Assembly (NCBI GenBank): GCA_002104905.1
Contig: MCFE01000524.1
Span: 1-62,031 of the forward strand
Source: Basidiobolus meristosporus CBS 931.73
Lineage: Eukaryota; Basidiobolomycota; Basidiobolomycetes; Basidiobolales; Basidiobolaceae
Direction of reading: 5' to 3'
DNA length: 62,031 nucleotides
Part shown: positions 48,267 to 58,142 of the stretch, piece after piece
Layout of the letters: each line of letters starts with the position of its first letter
Numbering within the stretch: the first letter of the stretch is position 1
Translations under genes and position numbers: made by a program
The notes under the pieces: generated by a model
Database searches by the model: none
Told to the model about the DNA's origin: nothing
What the model saw: only the letters and a program-made list of their open reading frames with translations

Positions 48267-49283
48267 TTAGATGCGGGGCTTTTCATCACGAATTTGAGTG
48301 ACATTTTCGCTGGATTTGTAGACTGGAAGTACATCTTCATTAGCATGAGGAAGAGTAGCGGCCTTATTCTTCTTACTACGGCGAACGAAAAAGAATGCTG
48401 CAGCACCCAATAAAGCTAGCCCAGCCAAGGATCCGACTACAGTTCCAGCAATCTCACCACCACTCATGCCGGGAGATTTACTTGAGGATGTCACTGACCC
48501 ATGCGCAGTTGTAGAAAAGCAGTTCAATGAAGAGGCTTGAACATTCAGAGCCTTGCATTGAGCGTCATTACCATCTTTGCAGGCTTTCTGCTCGGCAGTG
48601 CACTGATTCAGGAAGCAATAGCCAGCATGGTATGTTTCCCAAGAAGCACATTCACTAGCGGTACTGGCTTGCGCATTGATGGTTTGAGGGATATCGCAGA
48701 AATAAGTGTAAGTGTTGTTCAGGCGAGCAACAAATGGCTTGGAGTTTTCATTACCACACCCGGATTGTGCTGAGACATCAGGAATGCAGTACTTGTTGTA
48801 GTGGCAGCTGTAGCCTATAAGTGGGCAGGCAGTGCCGGTCTTACAATAGAAGCTAGCCATAGATGTGGCCGAGACTCCAGAGCTACTGGTACTGTGAGGG
48901 TTGCTAATAAAGCAGTTAAGGTCGTCTGCGGCCATAACACCTGCAGCTTGGCACTTTTGCTTCTCTCCTTGACGACAAGCAGTCTCGACAGTATTACATT
49001 CCTTCAGAAGGCATGCTCCATAATGGAAAGTTTCCCATGGAGCACATTGGGATGCCTCAGTTGCTTGAGCAGTCAAATCGTTTGGAATATCGCAGAAGTA
49101 GGTGTAGGTGTTGCTAATTCTGGCGACAAAAGGCTTGGCGTTTTCCTTAGTACAGCTTGAGGAAGCAGAGGCATCAGGCATACAATACTTATTGTAGTGA
49201 CACTTGTAACCTTGGATAGGGCAAGCGGTGCTTTCAGAGCAGAAATAGTTAGCCATCGAGGTGCTGACAGTAGTGTTGGACAT
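48267..49283 (-). CDS. Single-pass membrane protein with two tandem Cys-rich repeats
   Basis: 338 codons, single exon. Residues ~12-130 and ~145-260 are two copies of one module. Each has a CPxxGYxCHYNKYCxPD block, a KPFVAR..NTYTYFCDIP block, an ExxxCAxWExxHxGxC block, and a closing LNCF. Ten or more cysteines are at matching positions. After a Ser/Gly stalk comes one membrane segment (IAGTVVGSLAGLALLGAAAF), then a basic stop-transfer (RRSKK) and a short tail. The C-terminus reads like a cell-surface receptor or wall sensor. No classical signal peptide precedes the first module, so either the start is mis-set, an upstream exon exists, or secretion is unconventional. I do not recognise the module. 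Confidence 0.75.
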   Translation of the reverse strand: MSNTTVSTSMANYFCSESTACPIQGYKCHYNKYCMPDASASSSCTKENAKPFVARISNTYTYFCDIPNDLTAQATEASQCAPWETFHYGACLLKECNTVETACRQGEKQKCQAAGVMAADDLNCFISNPHSTSSSGVSATSMASFYCKTGTACPLIGYSCHYNKYCIPDVSAQSGCGNENSKPFVARLNNTYTYFCDIPQTINAQASTASECASWETYHAGYCFLNQCTAEQKACKDGNDAQCKALNVQASSLNCFSTTAHGSVTSSSKSPGMSGGEIAGTVVGSLAGLALLGAAAFFFVRRSKKNKAATLPHANEDVLPVYKSSENVTQIRDEKPRI

Positions 49284-49350
49284 CCTGAATAAGCTGCTGA
49301 AGATTTGGTTTGAACGCTTTCGCTTGACTGCTCAGTAGTCATACTGCCCC

Positions 49351-49359
49351 TTATATATC
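49351..49359 (-). promoter_or_regulatory. TATA box of the Cys-rich membrane protein gene
   Basis: ATATATAA on the minus strand about 68 bases before the ATG at 49283. It supports transcription starting close to that ATG and argues against a distant upstream exon. Confidence 0.5.
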
Positions 49360-50284
49360 TGTTGCTTGCAGCGTCGATGTCCTTGTTTATACCGTATATA
49401 GACAAGTCGGGTCAGGAATTATTCATCAGGTCGTAACACTATTCACTCAATAATAGCGCTATTATCTTTGCTAAAGACTCATTCCTTTTCCTCAAAAGTT
49501 GCGCTTTTGCAAAAATTTCCCTCAACACCTTGTGCATGTATTCATATGAGAGTTTAAAATAAATATGCTTATCTGATTGAAGATTCTGATGTTGCCATCT
49601 ACGATCCCTATCCCAATGGGGCAAGTGAGAGCAACAATCAGATTATGCTAGGGCTGAGTTGCATCTAGTTGGCGTACCTGCTGCCTAGTTTGATATTCCA
49701 TGGAAACAAGGGTTGTGCTACATATACTCCAAATGGATGGACAAAATGTTTTTGGGCGATTCTAATTCAGTATGAAGCATCCATTCTTTACCATGATTCC
49801 ATCAGATAAAGGGTAGCTGTAGATGCGAAAGCGGTAACACAGAAGCACCGTTCTACAGGTGTACATGCCGTTAGTACTGAATGGAGTAATTGCCAATGTG
49901 CTTGTTTTGGCAAAGATATTCTACCATGCGATTGCCGATCTGGAAAAGCTAAACTGCAGATGACGATGAATCAAATCACCCGTAGATCAGATAATTTCTC
50001 ATGCCACAGCATGTCCACAGAATCCGCACTCTAATGCCACGATGCTTTCTTGCATCGAAATCAAGGACTATCGGCAAGTTTGAAAGGAAAATGTAGAACA
50101 GCGCTCTTGGTGCATTCATATCTGAACACCATTGGTGCCAACGACTGTGTCACAACCACTCATAACATTGTTTTGCTTCTCTAAAAGACGAAGTTTTATT
50201 TGTTTGCAATTGAAATGTGTTGGCATCAAAATTTAGGTCGTGGAATATTTAACGATCAGTATTTTAAGGGTGGGGGACTTTCGG
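49360..50284. other. Intergenic region, no gene seen
   Basis: About 0.9 kb between two minus-strand genes, with only short frames and nothing recognisable. Confidence 0.45.
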
Positions 50285-50905
50285 CTATTGTTGAATGACC
50301 ATTTCGCGGACTCTCTCCCACATAGGCTTTTGGTGCATGGCTGGGGTTTGTCCACTTAGATCGACCAAATGATAAATTTCGGCATCGATGGGGCCAATGT
50401 AATGGAATCCACCAAAGCCGCCAATCCAAAAGATACGATCTACCTCCATGCGATAAAACTCGAAATCAGGGTAGTTGATCCACCACTTGGCTTCAGGATG
50501 CTTTCTCAAGTAGCACTCCTTAAGCTCCAACTCGTTAACGGTGTCGGTGGAGAGCTTTTGGATTTCTCCCATTAGGGTGAATCTAGCATGGGGCATAGGG
50601 GACTGGCGCTGATCGGGGAGCTTCTTTTGAATGGCGAAGGCTGCTCGAGGGGATGCCTGCAGGTTTTGAACACTGACTTGTAAGGTTGACATCAGGAAAA
50701 TGGGGTTTCCGCTACGCCCGCAGTCATCGCTGAAGTAGTCCATAGTTCCAAATGGCTGACCATCAGGGTAGTTGGTGATTAAAGTTCCCACTCCGTAGTT
50801 ACGCACCATTTCGCGAGCTAACACTGCCGCCTCTTGTTGGGTCTTCTCAGCGTGAGAAACTAGAGCACTGAGTAAAAAGGTGAATCCGATTCCGAAAAGT
50901 CTCAT
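50285..50905 (-). CDS. Secreted CREG-like protein
   Basis: 206 codons, single exon, signal peptide MRLFGIGFTFLLSALVSHA. The mature part has the CREG/FMN-binding split-barrel pattern: AREMVRNYGVGTLITN, PFGTMDYFSDDC, GNPIFLMSTLQVSVQNL, HARFTLMGEI, ECYLRKHPEAKWWINYPDFEFYRMEVDRIFWIGGFGGFHYIG. The length is close to human CREG1 (220). CREG proteins keep the pyridoxamine-oxidase fold but are secreted or endolysosomal glycoproteins without clear enzyme activity. A TATAAA at 50939-50944 on the minus strand lies 34 bases upstream. Confidence 0.9.
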   Translation of the reverse strand: MRLFGIGFTFLLSALVSHAEKTQQEAAVLAREMVRNYGVGTLITNYPDGQPFGTMDYFSDDCGRSGNPIFLMSTLQVSVQNLQASPRAAFAIQKKLPDQRQSPMPHARFTLMGEIQKLSTDTVNELELKECYLRKHPEAKWWINYPDFEFYRMEVDRIFWIGGFGGFHYIGPIDAEIYHLVDLSGQTPAMHQKPMWERVREMVIQQ

Positions 50906-50938
50906 GGTTATAATGAAGACAGGAGCGAGGCGCGATGA

Positions 50939-50944
50939 TTTATA
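50939..50944 (-). promoter_or_regulatory. TATA box of the CREG-like gene
   Basis: TATAAA on the minus strand, 34 bases before the start codon at 50905, implying a very short leader. Confidence 0.45.
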
Positions 50945-52115
50945 GAGAATCCGACAGAAACCGTCGGCAGTATTTGATTTAGATAGGTTTATGCGAAGTC
51001 TTTGTTTGTGGCCAGGCCAGATACGTCATTGAGGAATCGGATGCTCATCTGATTAGATATAACCTCAGGGTGTCACCTTTCCATTGTTTTAAGAACGCCG
51101 TTTAAGTCAGCATGCTGAGGGGGAGGTCGAATTAGGTTATTAGGATTTTATACCGGTGGTCGCACAAATGCGTACCACCTGTCTTAGTGGCAACTCTATC
51201 AAGTGATTTTATGTGATTCTTCAAATCAGATAATTCCAGGCCTATTGTGCTTTTAACACTCCTGATTAATCGGGATTTCAATGTGTGCTGAGTATGGAAT
51301 ACACGGTATTGTGGTGATTGGAAGGCTTTGTGGGCATCTAGTATTCAAAAGGAAACTTGCATCCCCTAAACATTTATTAATAAGCCAACTACCATACTGA
51401 AACCTCAGGAATCAGCATTTGCTCTATATAGCGCTAGAAAAGTTGTTTTGTGCTAGGAGCCCTGCACATATACGTTGAGTAACTATTAAGTGCTGGTTAA
51501 GAAGAGGCTCTGCCCTATTGCAAATCGGTGTTTCGCGACGAAGGAGGCTCAACTTCCTAGACTTCGGACTAATTTGGCTGCCGGAAAGGTATAATAGAAG
51601 CTTCTGATAAAACGCTCTACAAGCCATCTGATCCTTGTATGGATCATTTCTATTGATCTCGCTTAGGTGGTGGCCTGGCAGTACTGTTGCCAGGCGTCGG
51701 TATTCTCTGAAATTTAGATTGTGACATCAAGAAGCCGAGGCAAACCTTTTCCACTTGATTACCTCCCACAGAGATGCAGTTGAACCAGAGTGGCAATACT
51801 GTCTAAAGAAGCAGACTACTGGGTAAGGATAAAGAAGGCAGCACAGTGCTCAAATCAGGGCGGCAATATCACCCATAATGCATTGGCTATATGTGTTGTA
51901 AAAATTTGGCGCTCAATCTGTCAGCAGCAGGCCCATATGAAAATACAATATGCTGATGCCTATCAAGATTGTGCATGGTGGCTTCCAGGCGCAAATATAG
52001 ATATCACTATTATTGAATTCCATAGTCTGCTGCAGATGAACCTTCTGCTTTTTGCCCTATCAGATATTTGAACTAAAAAGTGTTTGATGTATTCCAAATT
52101 TCCAATGGGAATAAG
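50945..52115. other. Intergenic region at the edge of the subtelomere
   Basis: About 1.2 kb. The frame at 51790-52071 (+, 93 codons) has no recognisable domain. Similarity to retroelements begins at 52116. Confidence 0.4.
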
Positions 52116-52463
52116 TGTTGCAAGAGTCTTGGAGATATTGGAAGTGATTGGGAGAACAAGTAGATTATGTGGTTTTTGCTTAATGATTTATTGAATGTAA
52201 AAGTAGTATTTATACTTTTACATGATCGTGGCATAGTGAGACATGTAAAATAGGTTCAGGAAGGTCCCAAGTATATGTGTGCAAAGTTTGGGGCTGCTTG
52301 GACAACTTAGCTAGCTCTCATGTTCTGAGTACCTGATATCTGGTCAAAATATTCCAAGTAAATCCTGACAAGGAATTTGGCCAGTATTCTCTAGGTTTGT
52401 AGGTAATGATCTTAGTGACTAAGCAAGGTGAATGTTTAGGCAGAAATACACATTTTTACAACA
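52116..52463 (-). repeat. Copia 3' LTR of the subtelomeric element
   Basis: 348 bases with the same ends as the LTRs at 8284 and 13257, followed by the CTCCCACT complement of the polypurine tract. Confidence 0.88.
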
Positions 52464-53121
52464 CTCCCACTCAACTAAATGTTAATACTGACTAGTCCTA
52501 ATTTTGACCTAAGATATTCAAATTTGACTTTAGCAAATGGTCTGGTAAATATATCTGCAATCATTTCATCTGTAAGACAGTAAACTAAATTAAATGATCT
52601 ATTCTCTATAGCTTCACATATGAAATGATGTCTAATATCTATGTGCTTAGCTCTAGCATGAAAATTGGGTTTCTACCTAATTGTATACATCCTAAATTAT
52701 CCTGAAATAAAGTAACAGGCATTTTTTGACATAAGCCTAAGTCTGCAAAAAGCTTTCTTAGTCACATTGCTTCTTTTGTAGCTTCACAGGCTGCCATATA
52801 CTCTGCCTCTGTGGTAGAAAGTGCTACAGTTGGTTACTTATTTGAACTCCATGAAATTGCTCCTCTAGAGTAAAGAAAGGTGTATCCAATGGTGGATCTT
52901 CTGTCTTCCAAGTTTCATCCCCAATCAGCTTCAGAGTAACCCACAAGATCTTGTTCTGAAATCTTATAAGTGTATCTTAAGCAGATATCAGCAGTTCCTT
53001 TTAGGTATCTAAAAATTCACTTAACTACTGCAATATGATCAGATCAAATAGTTCTGATTATGCTGACTGACAGCTCCCACTGAATATGAGATATCTGGAC
53101 ATGTTCCAAGCATGATATACA

Positions 53122-55138
53122 TCAGACTGCCACCATAGACTGAAAAGAAATGTCAGAGCTTTCAGATGGTGGCAAGCTCTCTTGATTTGGTGGAGCTTTG
53201 ACCAGGTTAAGGTTTGTCTCCATTGGGGTAGTTGCAGGTTTGCAGTCTTCCATTTGGTACTTCTTTGGTACATCTTGAGTATACTTGGATTGGCTTAGGG
53301 TGATAGTCAGGGTACTTCTGTCTATCCAGAGCTTTATCCTTGAGTAGTAATTGCATTCTCCTAGATTGGACATCTTGAACTCCTCAGATTGGCTGGACTT
53401 AGTCTTTTTCAATGGTTTGAGGTTATTGGCAGCTATAACAAGAGCATCCACATATAGAGCTAATAGAGCCGGATCTGCTCTACCTGGCTTATAGTATATA
53501 CCAAAGTCAGCATTACTCCTTTGAAACTCAAGGACTCCAAAAACAATTCTATTTTGCAATTCCAGGCTCTTGGTAATTGCTTGAGTCCATATAGAGACTT
53601 TTTGAGCTTGCAGACCAAATGGGGGTTATCTTGGCCAACAAACCCATCAGGCTGGTCCATATACACATCCTCATCAAGTTCTCCATTCAAAAATGCAGCT
53701 TTTACATCTATTTGATGAATTGAAACTTATATTTGGCTGCAATAGCCAATATTATTCTGATTGGATTAAGCTTATCAACCAGTGCAAAGGTTGCAGTATA
53801 GTCAAGTCCCTTTGTTTGAAAGTATCCTTTGGCCACAAGTCTTGCTTTGTTTCTTTTGATTGTACCATCAGCCTTGTATTTTGTCTTAAAGACCCATCTG
53901 CATCCAATTGATTTTTGATTGATTGATAATTTGACTAAGTCCCAGGTTTGAATTTCCATTAGGGCCTGATATTCCTCAGTCATTGCAGAACACCAAAACA
54001 CTGTCTGAGGGCTTTTTAAGGCCTCTTTTATAGTCTGCAGCTCAACAATATGAATTGAATAGACATAGGCTAAGTTTATGCCCTCATTGATATGGTAATT
54101 TGGTCTATTTCTTGTCCAGTTGGATCTCCAAGCATTTGATACTGGAATGATCACTTCTGGGATATTCCTGAGCACTGATTCCGGCTGAACCACAGTTGTA
54201 GAGTTTTCTGGAGTGAAAAAATCTTCATTGTTTTGCTCTGATTCAATCCTGCCAATTGGTGGACTTGAGATCAAATATTTGTCATTATCTGATGTCATTT
54301 TTTGTGAAAATTTCAAATCTCATCAAACAACACATCCCTGGACCTGGTTGGCTTATTTTCTACAGTATTGTAGAATCTGTATGCTTTATTCACATTCCAT
54401 TAGCCCAGAATATGCATTTTACACTTTTTGGCTCAAATTTTGATTGATTTTCAAGCAGTTTCTTGGCATATGCTGCAGACCCAAATATTCTTAGATGTTC
54501 TGTGCTTGGTCTGTATCCATACCATGCTTCAAATGGAGTAAAATCACAAAGTGTTCTGTTATAACTCCTATTTCTAAGGTATACAGCTGTGGCAACCGAT
54601 TCTGCCCAAAATTCATAGGAGAATTCTTGAACATGAATCATAGATCTTGCCATATCAATTATTGATTTGTTACACATTCTGCTACTCCATTTTGCTGTGG
54701 GAAGTATGGTACAGTAGTCTCTTGCTTTATCCCATGAATTGTGCAGAAGTAGATGAGGAGTTTTGAGGTATATTCTCCACCATTGTCAGAGCATACTTTC
54801 TTGATTTGTTCACCTGTTTCTCTCTCCACCTTGACTTCAAACTCCCTGAGCTTAGACACAGCTTCTTCCATTCTCTCCATGTAGTAAACCCATGTGTATC
54901 TTGTATAACCATGAATAAAAGTGATCAAAAACTTCATCCCACCTAATGATAAATTTTGCATAGGTCCACACAGATCTGAGTGAATTAAATCTAATTTTTT
55001 CCTAGTTTTGATTAGCCTGGCACTCATGAACAGTTGTCTGACTTGTTTCCCATATATGCAGGCTTCACAGTGCTCCAAACTAGCTGGGGGGTCAATATTT
55101 ATTCCAGAAATTAGCTGATCTTTGATCATTTTGTGCAA
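53122..55138 (-). pseudogene. Copia Pol fragment (integrase and RT), broken
   Basis: The integrase D, D and E motifs are all present in this copy, but the reading frame is broken between integrase and RT and again inside RT. The block VKTAFLNG, with [15 protein letters not shown], and the active site ALYVDALVIA are readable. The first-copy integrase has lost a catalytic Asp, so the two copies have decayed independently while sharing the YVDA change. Confidence 0.8.
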
Positions 55139-55156
55139 ATAATCAAAATTGATGAG

Positions 55157-55785
55157 TGTTGTATCCCAGAGAAAAGTGTAATAAAACTTGTGAATGAGTT
55201 AACTGAACATAAGTGATAACTAAGTGCAGAGTCCCAGAATTGTCAAGGGTGACAGAGATATTAGCAGAGAAGTTCTAGTCTAATATTGGCTTTGTATAAA
55301 GTTGAGCTGGGCTATAAAGGCAACAGAGCTGGTTTGCTATACAGGCTAGGCTTGGTATTCTTGGGAATACTAGATGTGCTAGGCTTGGGTGGAAACTATA
55401 ATGGAATTGTTGAATTCTTAATTTTGCTGAAGCACAATTTTAATTTTGTTGTGACACACACTAAACCAAAAGGTTCAGTAAACTTTATTTATACTTTTCT
55501 GATGGAGTTGCATTAGTAAGCATCAAGAGACTGGACTAATTGAAATCTGTTGGGGTGTTGATAGTTGCATAAGATAAATGAAAAATTGCATCATTAATCA
55601 GCTGATGTCTTGGCAACTGCTAAGTGGTTGGATAAATCTCTGATGACTAATCACTTGGAAAGGCTTAGCAGATCAGTTGAGTACATAATGACCACATGAA
55701 AATTGATCAGGTGTGACAGCTAAAAATAGATTCTGAGAAGTGATAAAACAAACCATAACAGGGATTAGTTATGTTTGGGTTAGGG
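55157..55785 (-). repeat. Chromovirus-type LTR, truncated at a telomere-like motif
   Basis: It starts TGTTGTATCC like the LTR at 6780 and stays recognisably similar for ~630 bases. It stops at GGGTTAGGG (55777-55785), the same motif found inside the intact LTR. The last ~70 bases, including the CAACA end, are missing. LINE unit L1 begins directly after the motif. Confidence 0.88.
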
Positions 55786-58071
55786 GGGAGACAGTCACCA
55801 ACAGGTGAAATCTTTATTTCAGTTGAAACAAAGAAGCCAGCGCTACTGTTGTAGCTTTGATACAAGAGTGTGTAGCTGAGGGGAATTTGTAGGTAAGTTA
55901 ATAAGAAGTGATGATAGTTCTTCAGTGCTCAAGACACTGTTCAGTGGGAAGGGGGGTAGCAAGAGAGGTAAGAATGACTTGTGAACAACATTAATGAGGG
56001 GAATGTGATAAGGATTGATATTCATCATAAAGGGAGTGTGCTGCTGCAGATATTGCTGCCAAAGGTCTGTCAAGTACTTCAGGTAGGCCAGCTTGGGTTT
56101 TTCTGACTGCAGAATATAGTGTGCAAACTTCTTGACTTCAGGATCTCCAAGTATAGTTCTCCAGCAGGAGTCAGGTGTTGTGTGGTGTGTTCTCTTCCAG
56201 GCCTTAATCAGTGGGTTGTTGCAGTTGTGAAGTCTGAGGTATAATCTGGTTCTAAGGTAGAGAAGTCTGATCTTATAGGGCATAAACCCAAAAGCACCAA
56301 GAATAGCATGTCTGTAGGGGCATTCAGGCAAATGAGGCACCAAGGAGGTAATGCACCATACTGCAAACTTGTCAAGCTTAGTGCAGTCTCTAGAAGTAAG
56401 AGAGAGAAGTGGTAAGCCAAATTCCAGGACAGGGAAGACAAACTGCTTGAGTAGAAGGAGGCAGCTGGGAGCTGAAGTTGTAGGAGGAGTAACAGCCAGT
56501 AGTTTGTGGAGTGCCTGTCTTGCCAGGATAATTCTCTTGTTCAGGTGTGCTCCAGAGTCTAGTCCAGTAGGAAGGAAAGGAAAGCCAAGATATGTAGCAG
56601 AAACCTGAGCAGGTAGAGTGGAGTTCTCCAAGTTGATGGGAGAGCCCAAAGGTACTGTCTTTGCAATGGAAAGCTGGAGATTATTCTTCTGCAGATACTG
56701 GTAGATGGTCTGGGAGTCTTGTTGCACATTGGAGGAGGATATTCTGATGTCATCAGCAAAGAGAGTAACCAGGCAGTCAGCTGAGAGTCTTGGGAAATCA
56801 TTCAGGAAGATGGCAAACAATATAGGACCAAGCACAGAGCCTTGAACCACTCCATTAAGAACTGAGAACACAGCTGATTGCTCACTTGGGTGCAGAATTC
56901 TTGCTTGTGGATCCAGAAACAGAGACCTGACAAGGAGGGTGAGAGAGGTACTGGAGAAGCATTGCAACTTGGACCAAAGCAGATTTCTGTCAACTAAATC
57001 AAAGGCCTTAGTAATATCAAACAGAACAGAGGGATACTTGCACTGGAGAGAGTGATCTTGGCTAAGTATGACTGCATATTCCAAGGAGAGGCCAGGAACA
57101 AAGCCAAACTGTGCAGGATGAAACTTGAGGGAATCAGAGTAGAGCTCCTGAGCAAGCAGAAGCTCAAACACCTTTCTGCAGGTGGGCAGCAGAGATATTG
57201 GCCTGTAGGAGCTAGGATCCAGGTGCTTTCCTTTACCCTTGTACAGTGGCAGAACATTTGCAAAGGACCATTCCTCAGGAGTAGAAAGCTGGGCTGAGCA
57301 TTGCTCAAACAGTGGAAGCAGAAGTGCAGACATGGCCTTGGTACTAGTCTTCAGAAGCTCATAAGAGATTGTGTCCACACCTGGAGCAGTAGAGTTGGGA
57401 AGCCTCTTGAGCACATTATGGATTCTCCTTTGACCAAGTGCAAGTGGGATGGGCAGAGTCTTGAAGTCAGGATGAAAGCCAGGAGTTGAGTACTGCTTTG
57501 TAGAGAAGAAGATGTTAGCCAGCTGTTCTGTTGAAGGTAACTTCCTGGAAGAGGGCCTCATTGCTCTGTAGAGTCTTGATACTGTTCTTGTTATAGAGTT
57601 GGAAGATTGCAGAGGCAAAGAACTCATAATATGATCCCAGAGCTGAGTATGCAGAGTGTGGTGAGTTGCCTTGGAGTGGTGTATTGCTGTCAGGAGGAGT
57701 TTCTCTGTTTTTGGGTTAGGGAAACTCAGGTAGCTTTGTTGCAGGGCTGAAACAATGGATTCCCATTTTCTTGAGGTAACAGCAGTAGTCTTGCATGGCA
57801 GTGAGAGGGAGGCAGACACCAGAATCAGATGCTTCACAAAGAGCCAGGCATAGTTGAGATCATCTGGCAGAGAAAGTAGCAAACTGGCAAGCTTCAAGTA
57901 GTTCCCAAAGTCTTTCTTCTGATTCTTGGTAGCTTTGTGGGTGAGCACAGTAAGTTTTGGCAGCTTCTTCTTCACAACTGGTTGCATAGAAAGGGACCAG
58001 GCTGGTGGTCAGAGGCTCTCAAGGATCCTAGCTCAGCTCCAGAGAATTGCTTAACTTCATTCACAAAGTAG
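55786..58071 (-). mobile_element. Telomeric non-LTR retrotransposon unit L1 (5'-truncated)
   Basis: The 3' end of the element faces the centromere: GGGGGG then AGACAGTCACC on the plus strand, fused to GGGTTAGGG of the LTR. The 5' end stops at CACAAAGTAG (58071), inside the endonuclease domain compared with L2. It is nearly identical to L2, with a small percentage of substitutions plus one single-base deletion near 58007 that breaks the endonuclease frame. There is no poly(A) tail. The RNA-sense end is a run of C. Confidence 0.92.
55843..57987 (-). CDS. LINE ORF2 fragment of L1: reverse transcriptase and C-terminal region
   Basis: 714 open codons. RT blocks in order are RPISLLPTCRKVFELLLAQEL, AQFGFVPGLSLEYAV, VLFDITKAFDLVDRNLLW, GVVQGSVLGPILFAIFLNDF and the catalytic FADD in TLFADDIRISS. 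The C-terminal ~250 residues are Leu- and Tyr-rich, with no classical Cys/His knuckle that I can see. The frame is intact, so truncation rather than decay limits this copy. Confidence 0.88.
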   Translation of the reverse strand: MQPVVKKKLPKLTVLTHKATKNQKKDFGNYLKLASLLLSLPDDLNYAWLFVKHLILVSASLSLPCKTTAVTSRKWESIVSALQQSYLSFPNPKTEKLLLTAIHHSKATHHTLHTQLWDHIMSSLPLQSSNSITRTVSRLYRAMRPSSRKLPSTEQLANIFFSTKQYSTPGFHPDFKTLPIPLALGQRRIHNVLKRLPNSTAPGVDTISYELLKTSTKAMSALLLPLFEQCSAQLSTPEEWSFANVLPLYKGKGKHLDPSSYRPISLLPTCRKVFELLLAQELYSDSLKFHPAQFGFVPGLSLEYAVILSQDHSLQCKYPSVLFDITKAFDLVDRNLLWSKLQCFSSTSLTLLVRSLFLDPQARILHPSEQSAVFSVLNGVVQGSVLGPILFAIFLNDFPRLSADCLVTLFADDIRISSSNVQQDSQTIYQYLQKNNLQLSIAKTVPLGSPINLENSTLPAQVSATYLGFPFLPTGLDSGAHLNKRIILARQALHKLLAVTPPTTSAPSCLLLLKQFVFPVLEFGLPLLSLTSRDCTKLDKFAVWCITSLVPHLPECPYRHAILGAFGFMPYKIRLLYLRTRLYLRLHNCNNPLIKAWKRTHHTTPDSCWRTILGDPEVKKFAHYILQSEKPKLAYLKYLTDLWQQYLQQHTPFMMNINPYHIPLINVVHKSFLPLLLPPFPLNSVLSTEELSSLLINLPTNSPQLHTLVSKLQQ

Positions 58072-58080
58072 GGTTAGGTA
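58072..58080. other. Telomere-like junction between L1 and L2
   Basis: GGTTAGGTA joins the truncated 5' end of L1 to the G-run at the 3' end of L2. It is a partial telomeric unit and looks like the remnant of a former chromosome end. Confidence 0.7.
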
Positions 58081-58088
58081 GGGGGGGG

Positions 58089-58107
58089 AGACAGTCACCA
58101 ACAGGTG
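58089..58107 (-). promoter_or_regulatory. 3'-terminal hairpin of L2 (same in L1)
   Basis: The plus strand reads TCACC-AACA-GGTGA, a perfect 5-bp stem with a 4-base loop, 6 bases from the C-run end of the RNA. L1 has the same at 55789-55807, and L3 has TCACC-AAGGTA-GGTGA at 60875-60890. Stem kept, loop changed. Confidence 0.7.
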
Positions 58108-58142
58108 AAATCTTTATTTCAGTTGAAACAAAGAAGCCAGCG

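Larger units (their letters stand above)
52116..55156 (-). mobile_element. Ty1/copia retrotransposon, 5'-truncated and decayed
   Basis: It belongs to the same family as the element at 8.3-13.6 kb. The 3' LTR is 52116-52463 (TGTTGCAAG to TTTTTACAACA). Minus-strand frames give RNase H remnants, RT (53690-53122 and 54316-53708), and integrase (55138-54390; motifs HSDLCGP, CSDNGGEY, PQQNGVAE intact). The RT active site reads YVDA. Gag, protease and the 5' LTR are missing because the element stops at 55156, where a chromovirus-type LTR begins. Confidence 0.9.
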
